A DNA stretch of 64,000 nt from Diaphorobacter ruginosibacter (lineage in GTDB: Bacteria > Pseudomonadota > Gammaproteobacteria > Burkholderiales > Burkholderiaceae_C). Shown piece by piece: positions 49,647 to 58,537 of the stretch (positions are counted from its first letter, which is position 1; every line of letters starts with the position of its first letter). The stretch spans positions 3,410,001-3,474,000 of the forward strand of contig NZ_CP060714.1 in assembly GCF_014395975.1 (NCBI RefSeq), read 5' to 3'. The notes beneath the pieces were generated by a model. It saw nothing but the letters and a program-made list of their open reading frames with translations. It made no database searches and was not told the DNA's origin. The position numbers and the translations under genes are program-made.

Positions 49647-51038
49647 TTAGACCGGCACGCCCACCAGATCATGCCCCTGGGTGCCGACGATGCGCGCCTT
49701 GGTGAACTCGCCCACCTTGTAGGTCTTGCTGATCTTCTCGGGCGGCAGCAGATGCACGACGGCATCGATCTCGGGCGCGTCGGCATAGCTGCGACCCACG
49801 CCACCCTTCTTGCCAAGCGCAATCGACTTGTCGACCAACACCTGCATGGTCTGTCCTACGCGGCGCTGCAGGCGCGCGATGGACACCTCCTCGGCCACGG
49901 CCATGAAGCGCGAGCGACGTTCCTCGCGCACCTCCAGCGGCAGCATGCCCGGCAGCTCATTGGCCGCCGCGCCTTCCACATCGCTGTAGGCGAAGCAGCC
50001 CGCGCGATCGATGCCAGCCTCACGGATGAAGTCGAGCAGATGCTGGAACTCTTCCTCCGTCTCCCCGGGAAAGCCGGCGATGAAGGTGCTGCGGATCACC
50101 AGTTCAGGGCAGATCTCGCGCCAGCGCTGGATGCGTTCCAGGTTGCGCTCGCCGCTGGCCGGGCGCTTCATGCGCTTGAGCACGTCGGGGTGGCTGTGCT
50201 GCAGCGGCACGTCCAGGTAAGGCAGCACGGCGCCCGTGGCCATCAGCGGAATCACCTCGTCCACGCTGGGATACGGATACACGTAATGCAGGCGCACCCA
50301 GGCACCGTAGGGCTTGGCGATCTCCCCCAGCGCCTGCACCAGCTCCAGCATGCGCGTCTTGACCGGCTTGCCATCCCAGAAACCGGTGCGGTACTTCACA
50401 TCGACGCCGTACGCCGACGTGTCCTGGCTGATCACCAGCAACTCCTTCACGCCGCCCGCGAACAGAGCATGCGCCTCCTTGAGCACATCGCCGATCGGGC
50501 GCGACACCAGGTCGCCGCGCATCGACGGAATGATGCAGAACGTGCAGCGGTGATTGCAGCCCTCGCTGATCTTCAGGTAGGCGTAGTGCTTGGGCGTGAG
50601 CTTCAGCCCGGCTTCGCCGAACGCGCCCGGAACCAGGTCGATGAACGGATCGTGCGGCTTCGGGAGATGGGTGTGAACCGCGTTCATCACCTCATCGGTG
50701 GCATGTGGCCCCGTCACCGCCAGCACGCTGGGGTGCACTTCGCGGATCAGGTTGTCGCCTTCCTTGCCGGCCTTGGCACCCAGGCAGCCGGTGACGATCA
50801 CCTTGCCGTTCTCGGCCAGCGCCTCGCCGATGGTGTCCAGGCTTTCCTTGACCGCATCGTCGATGAAACCGCAGGTGTTGACGATCACCAGGTCGGCGCC
50901 CTGGAAGGTCTTGGACGTTTCATAGCCCTCGGCGCTCAGTTGCGTGAGGATCAATTCGCTGTCGGTCAGTGCCTTCGGACATCCGAGGGACACGAATCCG
51001 ACCTTGGGAGTTTTCGTGGGGGTGGCTGCTTCGCTCAT
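49647..51038 (-). CDS. rimO: Ribosomal protein S12 methylthiotransferase
   Basis: 463 residues. The N-terminal iron-sulfur domain has three Cys in SLGCPKAL, NTCGF and TGCLG; the radical-SAM cluster is CNHRCTFC (about residue 155-162); the C-terminal TRAM domain holds GRSYADAPEIDAVVH. It methylthiolates Asp89 of S12. Start MSEAATPTK is chosen after the poor open frame upstream. Convergent with efp across the terminator. Confidence 0.95.
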   Translation of the reverse strand: MSEAATPTKTPKVGFVSLGCPKALTDSELILTQLSAEGYETSKTFQGADLVIVNTCGFIDDAVKESLDTIGEALAENGKVIVTGCLGAKAGKEGDNLIREVHPSVLAVTGPHATDEVMNAVHTHLPKPHDPFIDLVPGAFGEAGLKLTPKHYAYLKISEGCNHRCTFCIIPSMRGDLVSRPIGDVLKEAHALFAGGVKELLVISQDTSAYGVDVKYRTGFWDGKPVKTRMLELVQALGEIAKPYGAWVRLHYVYPYPSVDEVIPLMATGAVLPYLDVPLQHSHPDVLKRMKRPASGERNLERIQRWREICPELVIRSTFIAGFPGETEEEFQHLLDFIREAGIDRAGCFAYSDVEGAAANELPGMLPLEVREERRSRFMAVAEEVSIARLQRRVGQTMQVLVDKSIALGKKGGVGRSYADAPEIDAVVHLLPPEKISKTYKVGEFTKARIVGTQGHDLVGVPV

Positions 51039-51150
51039 CCCCCTATTGTCCCAGTTCTCGCTCCGCCCTGCCGCTGGACGGAATTGGGAGGGTGTCCGGT
51101 TCGGGCATGTACACGACTTTCGCGCGTCGACCCGACCGGCGGGCAACTGT

Positions 51151-51687
51151 TCAGCGCTTGATGCCGAATGCGCCCAGCATCTGCTCGGTCTGCTTCTGCA
51201 TCTGCTCCTGCATCTGCGTGAACATGGCCTGCGACTGCTCCATGTAATTGCCCATCATGCCCTTGTAGACGGGCGACTGCGGGCTCATGAACTGAGTCCA
51301 CATCTCGGGCGTGAACCCCTTTGCCTGCTCGGCCAGCTTGGACTGCATGTCGGTGAAGGCCTGCACATTCCGCTCAAGGTACGAGCCCATGAAGCCCTGC
51401 ATAGCATGGCCGTAGAAACGGATGATGTTGGCCAGCACGGCCTCGCTGAACATGGGCGCTCCGCCCGCTTCTTCTTCCAGAATGATCTGCAGCAGGATGC
51501 TGCGCGTCAGATCCTCGCCGGATTTGGCGTCGCGCACCGCGACGGTCTCACCGTTCATGACCAGCTCCTTCACCTCGCTGAGCGTGATGTAGGTGGAGGT
51601 GGAGGTGTCATACAGACGGCGGTTGGGGTACTTCTTGATCACGCGCTGCGCTGTGGGTTGCTCGGGCTTCGGGTTCTCTTCTGGCAC
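51151..51687 (-). CDS. phaR: Polyhydroxyalkanoate synthesis repressor PhaR
   Basis: 178 residues. The N-terminal DNA/PHA-binding domain RVIKKYPNRRLYDTSTSTYI is followed by the PHB accumulation regulator domain (about 70-110) and a Met/Gln-rich C-terminal stretch (MEQSQAMFTQMQEQMQKQTE). PhaR binds PHB granules and DNA, repressing phasin genes when no polymer is present. With 3-hydroxybutyrate dehydrogenase at 59526 it shows PHB metabolism in the organism. Confidence 0.95.
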   Translation of the reverse strand: MPEENPKPEQPTAQRVIKKYPNRRLYDTSTSTYITLSEVKELVMNGETVAVRDAKSGEDLTRSILLQIILEEEAGGAPMFSEAVLANIIRFYGHAMQGFMGSYLERNVQAFTDMQSKLAEQAKGFTPEMWTQFMSPQSPVYKGMMGNYMEQSQAMFTQMQEQMQKQTEQMLGAFGIKR

Positions 51688-52145
51688 AGGCGGCTCCTCG
51701 GATTCATTCGATGGTCATTCAGCGGCACGGCGCAAGAACGGCCATGCTAGGCCTTGATTCTAGGCAGCGGCCGGGCATCGGCCTCGCAGGGTTTCCCTGA
51801 TGGTGCAACGAAAACCATGGCACCCACGCCAGATCCGCGTGCCTGGACAGCCGGCAGTTTCACATACGGCCGCGCCCGATGGGCAATACCGCACCAGCGA
51901 GCCCGACGAATCAACCCATTCCCTGGTGGCAGCAGGCCACCTCCCGCATGGCGATCGATGTCGAAGGTTCCACGCCACAAAATTAGCACAAAACTATCAA
52001 ATAGATAAAACAATTGTCAAAACAGAGGTCCCATGGTCAATGATCTGAAGGAATTTGATATTACTCAATTAATATCAAGATACAAGAATCGATAGGCATT
52101 GGAAATCACGCATTTCCTGCCTGCAACCAACACCCCTCCATCATC
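51688..52145. other. Intergenic region between phaR and the MHYT gene
   Basis: No gene is convincing here. The left part is GC-rich and the right 180 bp is AT-rich (runs such as TTACTCAATTAATATC), as expected for a promoter of the MHYT gene. No known operator was recognised. Confidence 0.4.
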
Positions 52146-52925
52146 ATGAACGAACTCAAGCAGGTCGGCGAGATCCTGCAACCCACCTATGAAATGGGGC
52201 TCGTCGCCCTCTCCTATTGCATTTCCGTACTGGGGGCCTTCGTGGCACTGACCGCTGCACAGCGCATTCGCAGCGGCCGCGAGATCAACTGGCTCAATCT
52301 TCTGGCAGCCGGCACCGCCCTGGGCGGCATCGGCGTCTGGTCCATGCACTTCACCGGCATGCTCGCGCTCAACCTCGGCATGGCATCGGGCTACGCGGGC
52401 CTCGAGACCGTCGTTTCGCTGATCGCCGCCGTCGCGGCCACCTGTATCGCACTGGCCTATGTGGCCCACAACCCAGCCGACACCCCCCGCGTGCTCGGCG
52501 CCGGCGCACTGCTCGGGCTCGGCGTGGCTGTCATGCACTATCTGGGCATGTTCGGCATGCGCTTCCCCGGCTACATCGTCTGGTCGTGGAGCGTGATCGC
52601 CCTGTCGGTCCTGATCGCCATGGTGGCCGCCAGCGCAGCGCTGTGGCTGGCCTACCGCACCAGGTCGCTCGCCGCCCGTGGCGTCGCCGCCGCCATCATG
52701 GGCGTGGCCGTGTGCTCGATGCACTACACCGGCATGGCCGCAGCCGATTTCGTCTGCACATCGCCCGCCGGCGAGCGCTTCGCCACGCCCCAGGGCTTCC
52801 TGGTGTTCAGCGCGATGGAACTGCCGCTACTCACCGCCATCGCAGCGATCGGCATGGCCGTCCTGATCGGTTACGACCAGGTTCTGCAGCGTGCCTACGG
52901 GGGTGCGCAGGCACGGCGCGGATGA
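52146..52925 (+). CDS. MHYT-domain integral membrane sensor protein
   Basis: 259 residues with about seven hydrophobic helices. The MHYT signature appears three times: WSMHFTGM (about 62), VMHYLGM (about 128) and SMHYTGM (about 195). The His and Met residues are thought to bind copper or a gas ligand on the outer face. It lacks the GGDEF/EAL output domain usual in larger members, so it is a stand-alone sensor or a partner of another protein. Confidence 0.85.
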   Translation: MNELKQVGEILQPTYEMGLVALSYCISVLGAFVALTAAQRIRSGREINWLNLLAAGTALGGIGVWSMHFTGMLALNLGMASGYAGLETVVSLIAAVAATCIALAYVAHNPADTPRVLGAGALLGLGVAVMHYLGMFGMRFPGYIVWSWSVIALSVLIAMVAASAALWLAYRTRSLAARGVAAAIMGVAVCSMHYTGMAAADFVCTSPAGERFATPQGFLVFSAMELPLLTAIAAIGMAVLIGYDQVLQRAYGGAQARRG

Positions 52926-53032
52926 GAGATAAAGTGGATGTACCCGTGGCACACATTACAGACTCGGGTTACGTTTTGCAAGCATGAGCGACCAATTGAT
53001 GAAAATTGTGCGCATGCCAATCCCTCATCCGA

Positions 53033-53112
53033 AAACGAAACCGCCCATGAGGCGGTTTTATTATTTGGCAACACCCTGGAGCAGCCCCTTTGACTTGGAA
53101 ATCTGGTTTCTG
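53033..53112 (+). repeat. Imperfect direct repeat, left copy (terminator-like segment)
   Basis: About 80 bp that matches 55904-55993. The shared parts are AAACCGCC...GGCGGTTT, a short hairpin, then ATTTGGCAAC, CCCTTTGA and TCTGGTTTC. The hairpin AAACCGCC/GGCGGTTT (53038-53058) alone is a terminator, ending in TTATTATTT. The two copies enclose the AT-richer insert at 53.1-55.9 kb. Confidence 0.75.
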
Positions 53113-53235
53113 AACTACACCTTGTCCCGTACAACCAATCACCCGTGCACGCTCCCGGCTCGCTCTTACTATGAGTGTGGCCCCTGCTTGCTATAGTTGC
53201 TTCAGTGCGCACCGGCGCCCAACAGGAACTACTAC

Positions 53236-54114
53236 ATGCAATTTCTCAATTGGTGCATCGGTGGCGCAGTCCTACTGACTGTTTCGGCCTCCGCCATGGC
53301 AGCACTGCCGGCCCCGGGCCTTTGGGCCATGAACGACGAAGTCAATGGAAAACCCGGGCGTGGTATCCAGATCGATCGTCAGGGTGGTGAAACCATCATC
53401 ATTTCGTACTACGGATATCGCGCAGACGGATCTGCCGTGTTCTATCAAGCGGTAGGAAAAATCACGGATGGCATGACATTCAGCGCCGACCTGATTGAAT
53501 ACAAAAATGGACCTTCGCTCTCAGGAAGCCACCGATCAGGCGAAATATCCCGCATCGCCGGACCTATCAAATTGGTATTTGATTCGGCCGAAAGCGGTGT
53601 GATGGAATTGCCCGGTACATCTGCCCAATCGATCTCCCGATACTCTTTTGAAGACACGTCACAGCGGCTCCTGGCGAGCTACTTCAACTACGCCTCTGTA
53701 GCCAGAAAGGGAAGCATCAAGAATATAAAAACGGGGTACATATACTTTGCAATTGATAAAAACAAGCTACTCGCATTCGAAAATTCTGATGACGGCATGA
53801 AATGTCAATACTCTGGTGGCCCTTTAGAACAAAGGGGTGACAGTTTTCGTTCGCGTGGTTTTGTGAGTTGCCAGTGGGACAAGGACTCATTGACTCAATT
53901 ACCCTATCACATAGATGGATTGAAAGTGAATGAATCTGGATTACTTGCCGGGAACATCCGTATCGACGATGCCCCAGCAGAACTTCAGCATCGCAGCATT
54001 CTCGGAGAATGCGTGACTGGGGAAAGACCCGGTGATGAAGTCACAGCGACACACACGCCAACTCAACGCTGCTCCCCTCAAAGTCTTGGCATGACAGAGG
54101 CAACCACGCATTAG
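53236..54114 (+). CDS. Exported protein with single copy of the module found in the giant Ig-repeat protein
   Basis: 292 residues from MQFLNWCIGGAVLL, with CAGGAA before the ATG and a signal peptide ending near AMAA. Residues about 28-140 repeat the uncharacterised module seen twice at the end of the protein at 32246: GLWAMNDEVNGKPGRGIQID, then AVFYQAVGKITDGMTFSAD, and VMELPGTSAQSISRYSF. The key anchors are the NGKPGRG loop and the Pro-Gly before the final Arg-Tyr. AT-rich and foreign-looking codon use versus its neighbours (runs such as AATATAAAAACGGGG). Function unknown. Confidence 0.75.
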   Translation: MQFLNWCIGGAVLLTVSASAMAALPAPGLWAMNDEVNGKPGRGIQIDRQGGETIIISYYGYRADGSAVFYQAVGKITDGMTFSADLIEYKNGPSLSGSHRSGEISRIAGPIKLVFDSAESGVMELPGTSAQSISRYSFEDTSQRLLASYFNYASVARKGSIKNIKTGYIYFAIDKNKLLAFENSDDGMKCQYSGGPLEQRGDSFRSRGFVSCQWDKDSLTQLPYHIDGLKVNESGLLAGNIRIDDAPAELQHRSILGECVTGERPGDEVTATHTPTQRCSPQSLGMTEATTH

Positions 54115-54274
54115 GAATACCTCAGCAAACGCTCGCCAATCATCTCCGGATGTGGACCGGGATAAGTGGCGAGGCATTCTTTGAGGGCGAGCGTGGCTAT
54201 TGATGAAAAAGACAACGCCGCGGATCACTCAAGTCCCTGTTCAGGTGATAGCAGGGAGTTTTGCAGCGGGTTCC

Positions 54275-55066
54275 CTAGTTCTTGACAATGGTGAGGTATT
54301 GAAAGTGCTGCACCTCATAATATGAAATACTGCCATTTATCAGAGTGCTTTTAAATGAAAAAACACAATCTGTGCTGGTAATGTAGCGCGAGGTAATGCT
54401 CCAGCCGTGCGTAGCTAATTTTGAGTCAATATTAGGCGAGTCGCAGACCGTAACTTTTGCACCCTTCGGTATGGCCGGATCCATGATATTCACATAGTTC
54501 TTTCGAAGTATTTGATAGGATCCACCAGCGGGATTACTGCAACTCACCAGACTATTCATCGACGTCCTCGTGAAGGCGTACCCGGCATTATCCCAAAAAT
54601 AATCTACCGCACCGGGAGTGCATTCTGCCCAGGTCGCGTATGCAAACTCAAAATAGTACGGACTCCAGATTTTTACATTTTCAGCCACGCCCGCATCAAC
54701 ATTGGGTGAAAAATTATCCATGACCAGGGTCACATAGACGTCTTTTTTCTTATAGTCAGAACCATTGGTGATACTGGCTCCCACGTTGGCTGGAACATCT
54801 ACCCACCCTGAATAGCCATGAGCCGTTGATCCGCATACGCTCTGGAGATCAGGGCGCTCCTGGTTTGCGGGCAATGCAGAAACGAATTGTCCATTGACAG
54901 TAAAGTGGGCCCACCCGGTTGCTTGGGGTTGCCCAGGATCGCAAGCCCAGCCTTGAAGGTAGATTTTTCCAGGCGACCAGTCGAGCGCCTGATCTACCCA
55001 CCCAGCTGCATTGACTGCCGCTCCCATCATGAGCAGTGAGATTAAAGCAATAAATTTACGAAGCAT
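54275..55066 (-). CDS. Secreted protein with GWACDP domain
   Basis: 263 residues. A signal peptide (about 1-20) is followed by VDQALDWSPGKIYLQGWACD and then VCGSTAHGYSGWVDVPAN, a small beta-domain pattern I have seen in secreted bacterial proteins of unknown role. The rest has paired cysteines (CTPG, SCSN, VCDS, TDCVF) suggesting disulfides. The start has GGAGA eight bases upstream. Base composition is markedly AT-rich compared with neighbours. Confidence 0.72.
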   Translation of the reverse strand: MLRKFIALISLLMMGAAVNAAGWVDQALDWSPGKIYLQGWACDPGQPQATGWAHFTVNGQFVSALPANQERPDLQSVCGSTAHGYSGWVDVPANVGASITNGSDYKKKDVYVTLVMDNFSPNVDAGVAENVKIWSPYYFEFAYATWAECTPGAVDYFWDNAGYAFTRTSMNSLVSCSNPAGGSYQILRKNYVNIMDPAIPKGAKVTVCDSPNIDSKLATHGWSITSRYITSTDCVFSFKSTLINGSISYYEVQHFQYLTIVKN

Positions 55067-55689
55067 GCACTCTCCATTTTCAAAATTATTGAACAGTGGT
55101 ATTAAAAACCAAATAGAAACGTATCATTCTTTAATTATCCCAACCTCCGAACGTAGCCATTTAAAACCGTAAATAAATGTCTAATGCGTATTTTTTCATT
55201 GCAAACATCCTTCACGTGAAATACCGATAGATCATCTATCAGCACAAATAGATTAGTTTATAAAAACAACATAACCATAACGAAAATACCTATTGACATC
55301 TGTTCAATGCAAAAAATTTTGGTTTGACATATTAGTTGTAAACAAACGATCAAACTCTCCGAGCGTGTCATCAAACAGACACGCCGTAACTAGTGGATCG
55401 TCAATATTGAGAGCACTGATGAAGCCACTTATTTATGCATCGGGTCGATTGAAATCGAGCGCTCGCCCACCCCTCTCTGACGCCGCCCAAGCTCCCGCAC
55501 TGCACCCGGCCTGAGCACCGCACCGACGCACACTCCAACAGGCCGCAGCTCTGCGGGCGGGAGGCGTCAAGAACAGCAAGAGCCAAGCCCAACGCCCGAT
55601 CCACCCCTCCGAGAGACAATGGGGCTCATCCTCAACTACACGCAAAAGCGCCTCGACGGTTGGGTATGACCCTATTTCGAGCTCGCCTT
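55067..55689. other. AT-rich flank without a gene
   Basis: The first 250 bp are strongly AT-rich and presumably hold the promoter of the secreted-protein gene; the next part becomes GC-rich and resembles degraded coding sequence. No frame is convincing. Confidence 0.45.
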
Positions 55690-55915
55690 CATGCCAGACA
55701 TGCGACCGAGGAACTGATCGAACTCCGATTGGGGGATATTGACTGGAAGAGCCAGACAACATGCGTTAGGCGCCGAGGTTAATCCGACGTACATCACTCG
55801 GCAGATGGGTACAAGAACACCAAGATGCTGGCACGGTCTATGCCAAGTGGATCGATGGGGCGGGCCGGGGTCGAGGGTCGGCCAAACTGAAGCAGATGCT
55901 CAGAAACGAAAAAAC
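55690..55915 (+). pseudogene. Tyrosine recombinase (phage integrase) relic beside tRNA-Val(GAC)
   Basis: Catalytic-domain fragments in three frames: TEELIELRLGDIDW (the first Arg-box region), then EVNPTYITRQMG, then NTKML and VYAKWIDGAGRGRG followed by AKLKQMLRNEK. The middle of the domain is deleted and at least two frameshifts separate the pieces. The Tyr of the active site is in VYAKW. It reads towards the tRNA 3' end, ending about 95 bp from it. Confidence 0.85.
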
Positions 55916-55993
55916 CGCCTATAAGGCGGTTTCATCATTTGGCAACTTCCTGAGTTGCCCAACTGCTCCCTTTGATTCTGAAGTCTGGTTTCC
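55904..55993 (+). repeat. Imperfect direct repeat, right copy (terminator next to tRNA-Val)
   Basis: Matches 53033-53112 with several substitutions and a short insertion. It begins with AAAACCGCCTATAAGGCGG, a hairpin that on the minus strand runs into TTTTTT and so works as the terminator of tRNA-Val. It lies between the integrase relic and the tRNA 3' end. Confidence 0.75.
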
Positions 55994-56008
55994 TTCAGAA
56001 GGGAAAGT

Positions 56009-56085
56009 TGGTAGGCGCGATTGGACTCGAACCAACGACCCCCACCATGTCAAGGTGGTGCTCTAACCAGCTGAGCTACGCGCCT
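56009..56085 (-). tRNA. tRNA-Val (GAC)
   Basis: 77 nt on the minus strand beginning AGGCGCGTAGCTCAGCTGGT, anticodon GAC in TTGACAT, T arm GTTCGAGTCCAAT and encoded CCA. It is a second valine isoacceptor distinct from that at 39784. An integrase relic and a direct repeat border it. Confidence 0.97.
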
Positions 56086-56232
56086 GTTCTTCTGTTCGAG
56101 AAGCTGAAATTGTAGCAGTAAAAATTTGCCGTTTTTCAAGTTTCGAAGATTTTTTCCAACCTCTTCGAAACCGAACCCGGGAAAGCTCTGCAACGCCTTC
56201 ATTTCTCTCAAGCCTTCTATTATGGCACAGTT

Positions 56233-58494
56233 TCAGCGCCGCCTTGCCGAACGTACGCCCTGAACGGAAGAAACCTGCCCCAGGACCTTGCCGAGGCGCC
56301 CCGAGTCCGCGACTTCGACCGTGAAGGTCATCCAGGCCGTGCCCTTGACGGATTGGGTCTGCACGCCGATCACGTTGGTCTTCTCGCGTGCGAAGACCTC
56401 CGAGATGTCGCGCAGCAGGCCCTGGCGATCGTTGGCTTCCACGGCCACATCGACCGGGTAGACGGCACTGTCCTTCTGCGGCTTGGGCGCACCCCACTCA
56501 ACGTCGATCACGCGCTCGGCGCTGCGGGCCGCCATCTCGCGGAAGTTGCTGCAATCGGAGCGGTGCACGCTCACGCCCTTGCCGCGCGTGACGAAGCCCC
56601 TGATCTCGTCGGGTGGCGCCGGCTTGCAGCACTTGGCCAGTTGGGTCATGAGCGAATCGATGCCGACCACCAGCACGCCGCCCTTCGCCCCGGCATCGCT
56701 CGCGCGGGCCTTGCGCCGGTTCAGGTCTTCCTCTGTGATCTCCACGGGCGCGGGTGCGGGCCGCAGCAGCATCTCGATGGAGCGCAGCGACAGCTCGTCC
56801 TTGCCCACGACCTCGAACAGCGCATCCGCCGACTTCAGGCCGAGCTGCGCGGCCAGATCGTCGTGCTTCATCGACGTCTTGCCTTCGCGCTGCAGCAGCT
56901 TTTCGACTGCCTCGCGTCCCTTGGCAATGGTGGCGTGCGTGGCCTGGGCGTTGAACCAGGCGCGCACCTTGGCGCGCGCGCGGTGGCTGGTGAGGTAGCC
57001 CAGCTCGGTGTTGAGCCAGTCACGCGAGGGACGCCCCTCCTTGACCGTGGTGATCTCCACGGTCTGGCCGTTTTCCAGCGGCGTGTTCAGCGGCACCATG
57101 TTGCCATCCACCTTCGCGCCGCGGCAGCGGTGGCCGACGTTGGTGTGCACCGCATAGGCAAAGTCGACCGGCGTCGAGCCGCGTGGCAGCTCGATCACGG
57201 CGGCATCCGGGGTGAGCACGTAGATGCGGTCGTCGAACAGCCCGCTGCGGCTCACTGCCCCCGTCATGTCGCGCTCCCATGCAAGCAGCTGGCGCAGCAC
57301 GGCGATCTTCGCGTCGTACTCGCTCGTGGCCGAGACGCCGGCATAGCCCTTGGTGCCCGCTTCCTTGTAGGCCCAGTGCGCCGCCACGCCGCTTTCGGCG
57401 TGGTCGTCCATGGCCTGCGTGCGGATCTGGATCTCGATGGCCTTGCCTGCCTCGTCGCGCACCACGGTATGCAGCGACTGGTAGCCATTGGCCTTGGGGC
57501 GAGCGATGTAATCGTCGAACTCGGCCTCGATCGGCTCGAAGTGCGAATGCACCCAGGAAAGTGCTGCGTAGCAATCCTTCACCGTTGGCACGATCACGCG
57601 CAGCGCGCGGATGTCGAACACCTGGTTGAAGTTGAGCGACTTGCCGCGCATCTTCTTGACGATGCTGTAGATGTGCTTGGGGCGCCCCTTGACCGTCGCG
57701 CTGATGCTGCGCGCGCGCAGTTCGGACTCGAGCCGCCCGCGCAATTGCTCCATGTAGAGCTCGCGCTCCGCGCGCTTCTCGTCGAGCAGGCGCGCGATTT
57801 CCTTGTAGGTCTCAGGCTCGAGAAAACGGAACGAGAGGTCTTCCAGCTCCCATTTGATCTGCCAGATGCCCAGGCGGTTGGCCAGCGGCGCGAACACCTG
57901 CAGCGCCTCGCGCGCCATGCCCGGCGACACGGGCCTCTTGGTGGCCGCGTAGTAGCGCAACGTCTGCAGCCGCGATGCCAGCCGCAGCAGCACGACGCGC
58001 AGGTCCTTGGAGAACGCGAGCAGCATCTTGCGCACGTTCTCGGTCTGGGTGGCCACATCGTCCACCTGCAGTCCCGCCACCTGTGCGGCGCGCGCCTGCT
58101 CCTGCACGCGCATGAGCTTGGTGGTCTCGCAGGCCAGGTCGGCGAAGTTCTCGCCGAAGGCCTTGGTGATGACTTCCTCCGGCCTGTTCAGGTGCGACGA
58201 GGCATAGACCAGGTAGACCGCGGCCTGCAGGGTTTCCGAGCTGCCGATGTGCTTGAGGATGGACGCCACCGCGTCGGCATGGGCGAGCGTGCTTTCGCCG
58301 GTCTCGAGCGATTCGCCGGTCAGCAGCGGAATGGCGAACGCACGCACCTTGTCGAGCGAACCGACATGTTCCGGCGCCACATCGGAGGTGGCTGCAATCA
58401 GCTGCGGAACCGCATCGACGGCGGCAGAGGCGACAGAACCCGCCGACGGACCTCCGCCGATGTTGAGAGGCGTGCCGATTGCACTTGTTTTCAT
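56233..58494 (-). CDS. relA: GTP pyrophosphokinase (monofunctional RelA)
   Basis: 753 residues. The N-terminal hydrolase region is degenerate: where SpoT has HDxxED-type residues this reads YLVYASSHLNRPEEV, so only synthesis is expected. The synthetase domain (about 235-400) has KHIYSIVKKM, RALRVIVPTVKDC and RPKANGYQSLHTVVRDEAGK. TGS (about 430-490), zinc-finger-like and ACT domains follow (ACT from about 675: YPVDVAVEANDRQGLLRDIS). It makes (p)ppGpp at stalled ribosomes. The start is chosen at MKTSAIGTPL. Confidence 0.94.
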   Translation of the reverse strand: MKTSAIGTPLNIGGGPSAGSVASAAVDAVPQLIAATSDVAPEHVGSLDKVRAFAIPLLTGESLETGESTLAHADAVASILKHIGSSETLQAAVYLVYASSHLNRPEEVITKAFGENFADLACETTKLMRVQEQARAAQVAGLQVDDVATQTENVRKMLLAFSKDLRVVLLRLASRLQTLRYYAATKRPVSPGMAREALQVFAPLANRLGIWQIKWELEDLSFRFLEPETYKEIARLLDEKRAERELYMEQLRGRLESELRARSISATVKGRPKHIYSIVKKMRGKSLNFNQVFDIRALRVIVPTVKDCYAALSWVHSHFEPIEAEFDDYIARPKANGYQSLHTVVRDEAGKAIEIQIRTQAMDDHAESGVAAHWAYKEAGTKGYAGVSATSEYDAKIAVLRQLLAWERDMTGAVSRSGLFDDRIYVLTPDAAVIELPRGSTPVDFAYAVHTNVGHRCRGAKVDGNMVPLNTPLENGQTVEITTVKEGRPSRDWLNTELGYLTSHRARAKVRAWFNAQATHATIAKGREAVEKLLQREGKTSMKHDDLAAQLGLKSADALFEVVGKDELSLRSIEMLLRPAPAPVEITEEDLNRRKARASDAGAKGGVLVVGIDSLMTQLAKCCKPAPPDEIRGFVTRGKGVSVHRSDCSNFREMAARSAERVIDVEWGAPKPQKDSAVYPVDVAVEANDRQGLLRDISEVFAREKTNVIGVQTQSVKGTAWMTFTVEVADSGRLGKVLGQVSSVQGVRSARRR

Positions 58495-58537
58495 GGGTTC
58501 TCCGATCAGGTCCGCTGTTTGTCGTCTCTGCAAGCCG

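Noticed and set aside
51754..52048. Small frames between phaR and the MHYT gene
   Set aside because: No ribosome site, no family and no conservation of codon bias; treated as non-coding.
52980..53200. Duplicated tRNA 3' end marking attR of the tRNA-Val element
   Set aside because: No copy of the tRNA T-arm sequence occurs here; only the terminator segment is repeated.
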